From the NCBI GenBank assembly GCA_964648695.1, contig CAZYLH010000057.1:1-7901 (forward strand): a stretch of DNA of 7,901 bases. The letters are read 5' to 3'. The translations under genes and the position numbers were made by a program. A model generated the notes under the pieces. That model searched no databases. It saw only the letters and a program-made list of their open reading frames with translations, and was not told the DNA's origin. This DNA is from UBA4292 sp964648695. Its GTDB lineage: Bacteria; Bacillota; Clostridia; Lachnospirales; Lachnospiraceae. Positions 6,014 to 7,901 of the stretch are shown here, one piece after another; the stretch's first letter is position 1, and each line of letters begins with the position of its first letter.

Positions 6014-7099
6014 TTAAACCTGCTCGTACAGAGGATACTTGTCCGTAAGCGTCTTTACAAGCGCCTTAGAAGCCTCAAGATTCCNNNNNNNNNNNNNNNN
6101 NNNNNNNNNNNNNNNNNNNNNNNNNNNNNNNNNNNNNNNNNNNNNNNNNNNNNNNNNNNNNNNNNNNNNNNNNNNNNNNNNNNNAAAGCCTCTCGCAAGA
6201 AGCGCGTCTGCAAGCGCAGCTGCATTTTTCTTAACCTGGCTCTGATAGGTCTTAAACTCATCCGTTAGAGCCTCTCCAAAGCAGACAGCCTTAGCGGCGA
6301 TAACATGCATCAGCGGGCCGCCCTGGATACCGGGAAAGATTGCCTTGTTAAAGTTGTACTTCTCATTCACCTCATTGCTGCTCATGATCATACCGCCTCT
6401 GGGGCCTCTTAGGGTCTTGTGGGTGGTCGTTGTGGTCACATGTGCGTAAGGGATCGGGCTTGGGTGAACTCCTGCTGCCACCAGTCCTGCGATATGGGCG
6501 ATGTCCGCCATAAGCACAGCGCCTACCTCATCAGCGATCTCCCTAAAGCGCTTAAAATCAATGGTTCTGGGATATGCAGAAGCCCCGCAGACGATCATCT
6601 TAGGCTTGCACTTGAGAGCTATCTCGCGCACCTTTTCATAATCAATATAGCCGTCCTCATTTACGCCGTATGAGACGCAGTTAAAATACTTTCCGCTCAT
6701 GTTTACCGGCGAACCGTGGCTTAAATGTCCGCCATCGGCAAGGCTCATACCCATATATGTGTCCCCCGGCTGCATAACGGCAAAGAACACCGCCATATTT
6801 GCCTGAGCGCCGGAGTGAGGCTGAACATTTACATACTCACAGCCAAAAATCTTTTTTGCCCTCTCTCTTGCCAGCTCCTCTACCACGTCTACGCACTCGC
6901 ATCCGCCATAGTAACGCTTTCCGGGATAACCTTCTGCATACTTGTTTGTAAGCGGGCTTCCCATGGCAGCCATAACCGCCTTGCTGACAAAATTTTCTGA
7001 CGCAATCAGCTCGATATGGCTGTTCTGCCTTGCGACCTCGGCTCTTATCGCCTCGGAAACCTCCACATCTTCCTTCACAATCTCATCAAAGGAATACAT
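6014..7099 (-). CDS. glyA: Serine hydroxymethyltransferase, interrupted by an assembly gap
   Basis: GlyA uses pyridoxal phosphate to move the serine hydroxymethyl group to tetrahydrofolate, giving glycine and 5,10-methylene-THF. Before the gap 305 residues are visible and after it 22. Key residues are present: Glu56, Tyr63 and Tyr64 in Y-A-E-G-Y-P-G-K-R-Y-Y-G-G, His125, Asp199 in A-D-I-A-H, and the Schiff-base Lys228 in T-T-T-H-K-T-L-R-G-P-R-G-G. Compared with the usual ~412 residues, about 85 are missing, so the 100 N replace about 255 bp. The frame across the N run is kept only by chance. The start at 7099 has GGAGG 7 nt upstream; an earlier in-frame ATG, ten codons back, lacks this. It follows folD by 53 bp with no promoter or terminator visible between them, so the two probably share a transcript. 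I see no sign that the gene itself is broken. Confidence 0.96.
   Translation of the reverse strand: MYSFDEIVKEDVEVSEAIRAEVARQNSHIELIASENFVSKAVMAAMGSPLTNKYAEGYPGKRYYGGCECVDVVEELARERAKKIFGCEYVNVQPHSGAQANMAVFFAVMQPGDTYMGMSLADGGHLSHGSPVNMSGKYFNCVSYGVNEDGYIDYEKVREIALKCKPKMIVCGASAYPRTIDFKRFREIADEVGAVLMADIAHIAGLVAAGVHPSPIPYAHVTTTTTHKTLRGPRGGMIMSSNEVNEKYNFNKAIFPGIQGGPLMHVIAAKAVCFGEALTDEFKTYQSQVKKNAAALADALLARGFXXXXXXXXXXXXXXXXXXXXXXXXXXXXXXXXXXNLEASKALVKTLTDKYPLYEQV
6085..6184. other. Assembly gap, 100 N, inside glyA
   Basis: Exactly 100 N. By SHMT family length the missing segment is about 255 bp (about 85 codons of the C-terminal domain), so the N count is a placeholder and not a measured size. Confidence 0.95.
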
Positions 7100-7152
7100 C
7101 TTTCTACCTCCAAAATGTATTTTAACCATCCCAACCGGCGGCTAATATCTGA

Positions 7153-7901
7153 TCAGTCTTCGCTGTTTCTAAGCGCTATCTTCTCTATGTTTCGCCTTGC
7201 AAGCGCTGCCTTTATCACATGCTTTGCAAGCACAGATGTGGTCACCATCCCAACACCTCCCGGTACGGGGGTTGCCTTAGAGGCAACATCTGCGATGTCG
7301 TCAAAATCCACATCCCCGACAAGCTTTCCACTCTCATCCTCATTTATGCCGACATCGATAACGATCGCATCATCTTTTACGTAAGTCGCATTCACAAGCT
7401 TTGCCTTTCCAGCACACGCTACAAGAATATCCGCTCTGGAACAAACCGCCTGCATATTTACGGTCTTAGTGTGGCAAATGGTTACGGTAGCGTTTTTTGC
7501 AAGCATCAGCATGGAAAGAGGACGCCCAACCACAAGGCTTCTGCCTATGATAGCAACCTCCTTTCCGGTTAAATCCACGCGTGCATCCGCTAGGACTTCC
7601 ATAACCGCCTCCGCAGTGCACGGCGCATGGCCGGTCTCATCACCCGCAAAAACCTTGGCCTGATTTACCGGACTGATACCGTCCACATCCTTTATTGGGT
7701 CAATCATTTCTCTTATCTTTTTCTCATCAAGCTGCTTTGGAAGAGGACAGAATAATAAAATGCCGTCCACGTCATCATCATTGTTGATAAACTGAAAGGC
7801 TTCTGTAAACTCCTCCATGGAGATATTTTCCGGAAATTCATATGTGCTTACGCGTATTCCAACCTTTTCCATGCGCTTTTTAGCGCCCTTTTCATATGAT
7901 A
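7153..7901 (-). CDS. folD: FolD methylene-tetrahydrofolate dehydrogenase, 5' end outside the window
   Basis: FolD oxidises 5,10-methylene-THF to methenyl-THF with NAD(P)+ and in most bacteria also hydrolyses it to 10-formyl-THF. 248 residues are visible. The frame stays open past the ATG at 7872 up to the edge, reading S-Y-E-K-G-A-K-K-R before it, which aligns with the FolD substrate helix, so the true start is about 40-50 codons further upstream. The dinucleotide-binding motif G-R-S-L-V-V-G-R-P, the A-T-V-T-I-C-H-T-K-T segment, D-V-D-G, and P-V-P-G-G-V-G near the C-terminus are all present. Two cyclohydrolase residues are not: the Lys of Y-x3-K is Ala (7882-7884) and the Gln of the usual V-Q-L-P-L-P is Phe (7750-7752). 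The Tyr (7894-7896) and the Asp of D-V-D-G remain. It is probably a dehydrogenase-only form in an operon with glyA. Confidence 0.95.
   Translation of the reverse strand, partial: SYEKGAKKRMEKVGIRVSTYEFPENISMEEFTEAFQFINNDDDVDGILLFCPLPKQLDEKKIREMIDPIKDVDGISPVNQAKVFAGDETGHAPCTAEAVMEVLADARVDLTGKEVAIIGRSLVVGRPLSMLMLAKNATVTICHTKTVNMQAVCSRADILVACAGKAKLVNATYVKDDAIVIDVGINEDESGKLVGDVDFDDIADVASKATPVPGGVGMVTTSVLAKHVIKAALARRNIEKIALRNSED

Noticed and set aside
1..7901. Mobile element, CRISPR array, tRNA, defence or biosynthetic cluster
   Set aside because: No transposase, integrase, regularly spaced repeat, cloverleaf or cluster-type gene is visible; the genes are ordinary metabolic and housekeeping families.

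Overview
The window reads as housekeeping chromosome from a Gram-positive, low-to-mid GC Clostridia-type bacterium, most likely a member of the Lachnospiraceae. The evidence is strong AGGAGG-type ribosome binding sites, sigmaA-type promoters with 17-bp spacers, protein variants I associate with that family (FolD, the carbamate-kinase-like protein, the acidic single-pass membrane protein) and a one-sided gene order. The taxonomic call is an inference from protein flavour, not from a marker gene. Two runs of exactly 100 N (1939-2038 and 6085-6184) show that this is a draft scaffold. The protein families on either side show that both gaps hide more sequence than 100 bases.

Layout from left to right. 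1-947 (minus) is a partial gene for an anchored protein with an acidic repeat-rich cytoplasmic head, one transmembrane helix and an external domain. 1108-1605 (minus) is greA, a transcript-cleavage factor. It is divergent from a carbamate-kinase-like gene (1742 into the gap, plus). The two start from face-to-face promoters whose -10 boxes overlap, with a perfect 20-bp palindrome lying on both. Across the gap, 2039-3708 (minus) is an aminopeptidase P-type M24 metallopeptidase lacking its C-terminus, preceded at 19 bp by a Nudix hydrolase (3728-4303, minus). A 12-bp perfect hairpin at 4410-4437 separates that pair from 4464-5924 (minus), a FucI/AraA-fold sugar isomerase relative with its own promoter. 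Last come glyA (6014-7099, minus, interrupted by the second gap) and folD (7153 to the right edge, minus, 5' end missing).

How the genes fit together. folD and glyA form a one-carbon pair: GlyA makes 5,10-methylene-tetrahydrofolate from serine and FolD oxidises it to the methenyl form. This FolD lacks two residues of the cyclohydrolase site, so a separate cyclohydrolase is predicted elsewhere. The Nudix and peptidase genes are probably co-transcribed but have no obvious shared pathway. The isomerase has no visible sugar kinase, aldolase or transporter next to it, so its substrate is open.

There is no mobile element, CRISPR array, rRNA or tRNA, and no obvious defence or biosynthetic system. 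The best leads are the FolD active-site losses, the symmetric greA/carbamate-kinase promoter with its palindrome, and the uncharacterised acidic membrane protein.
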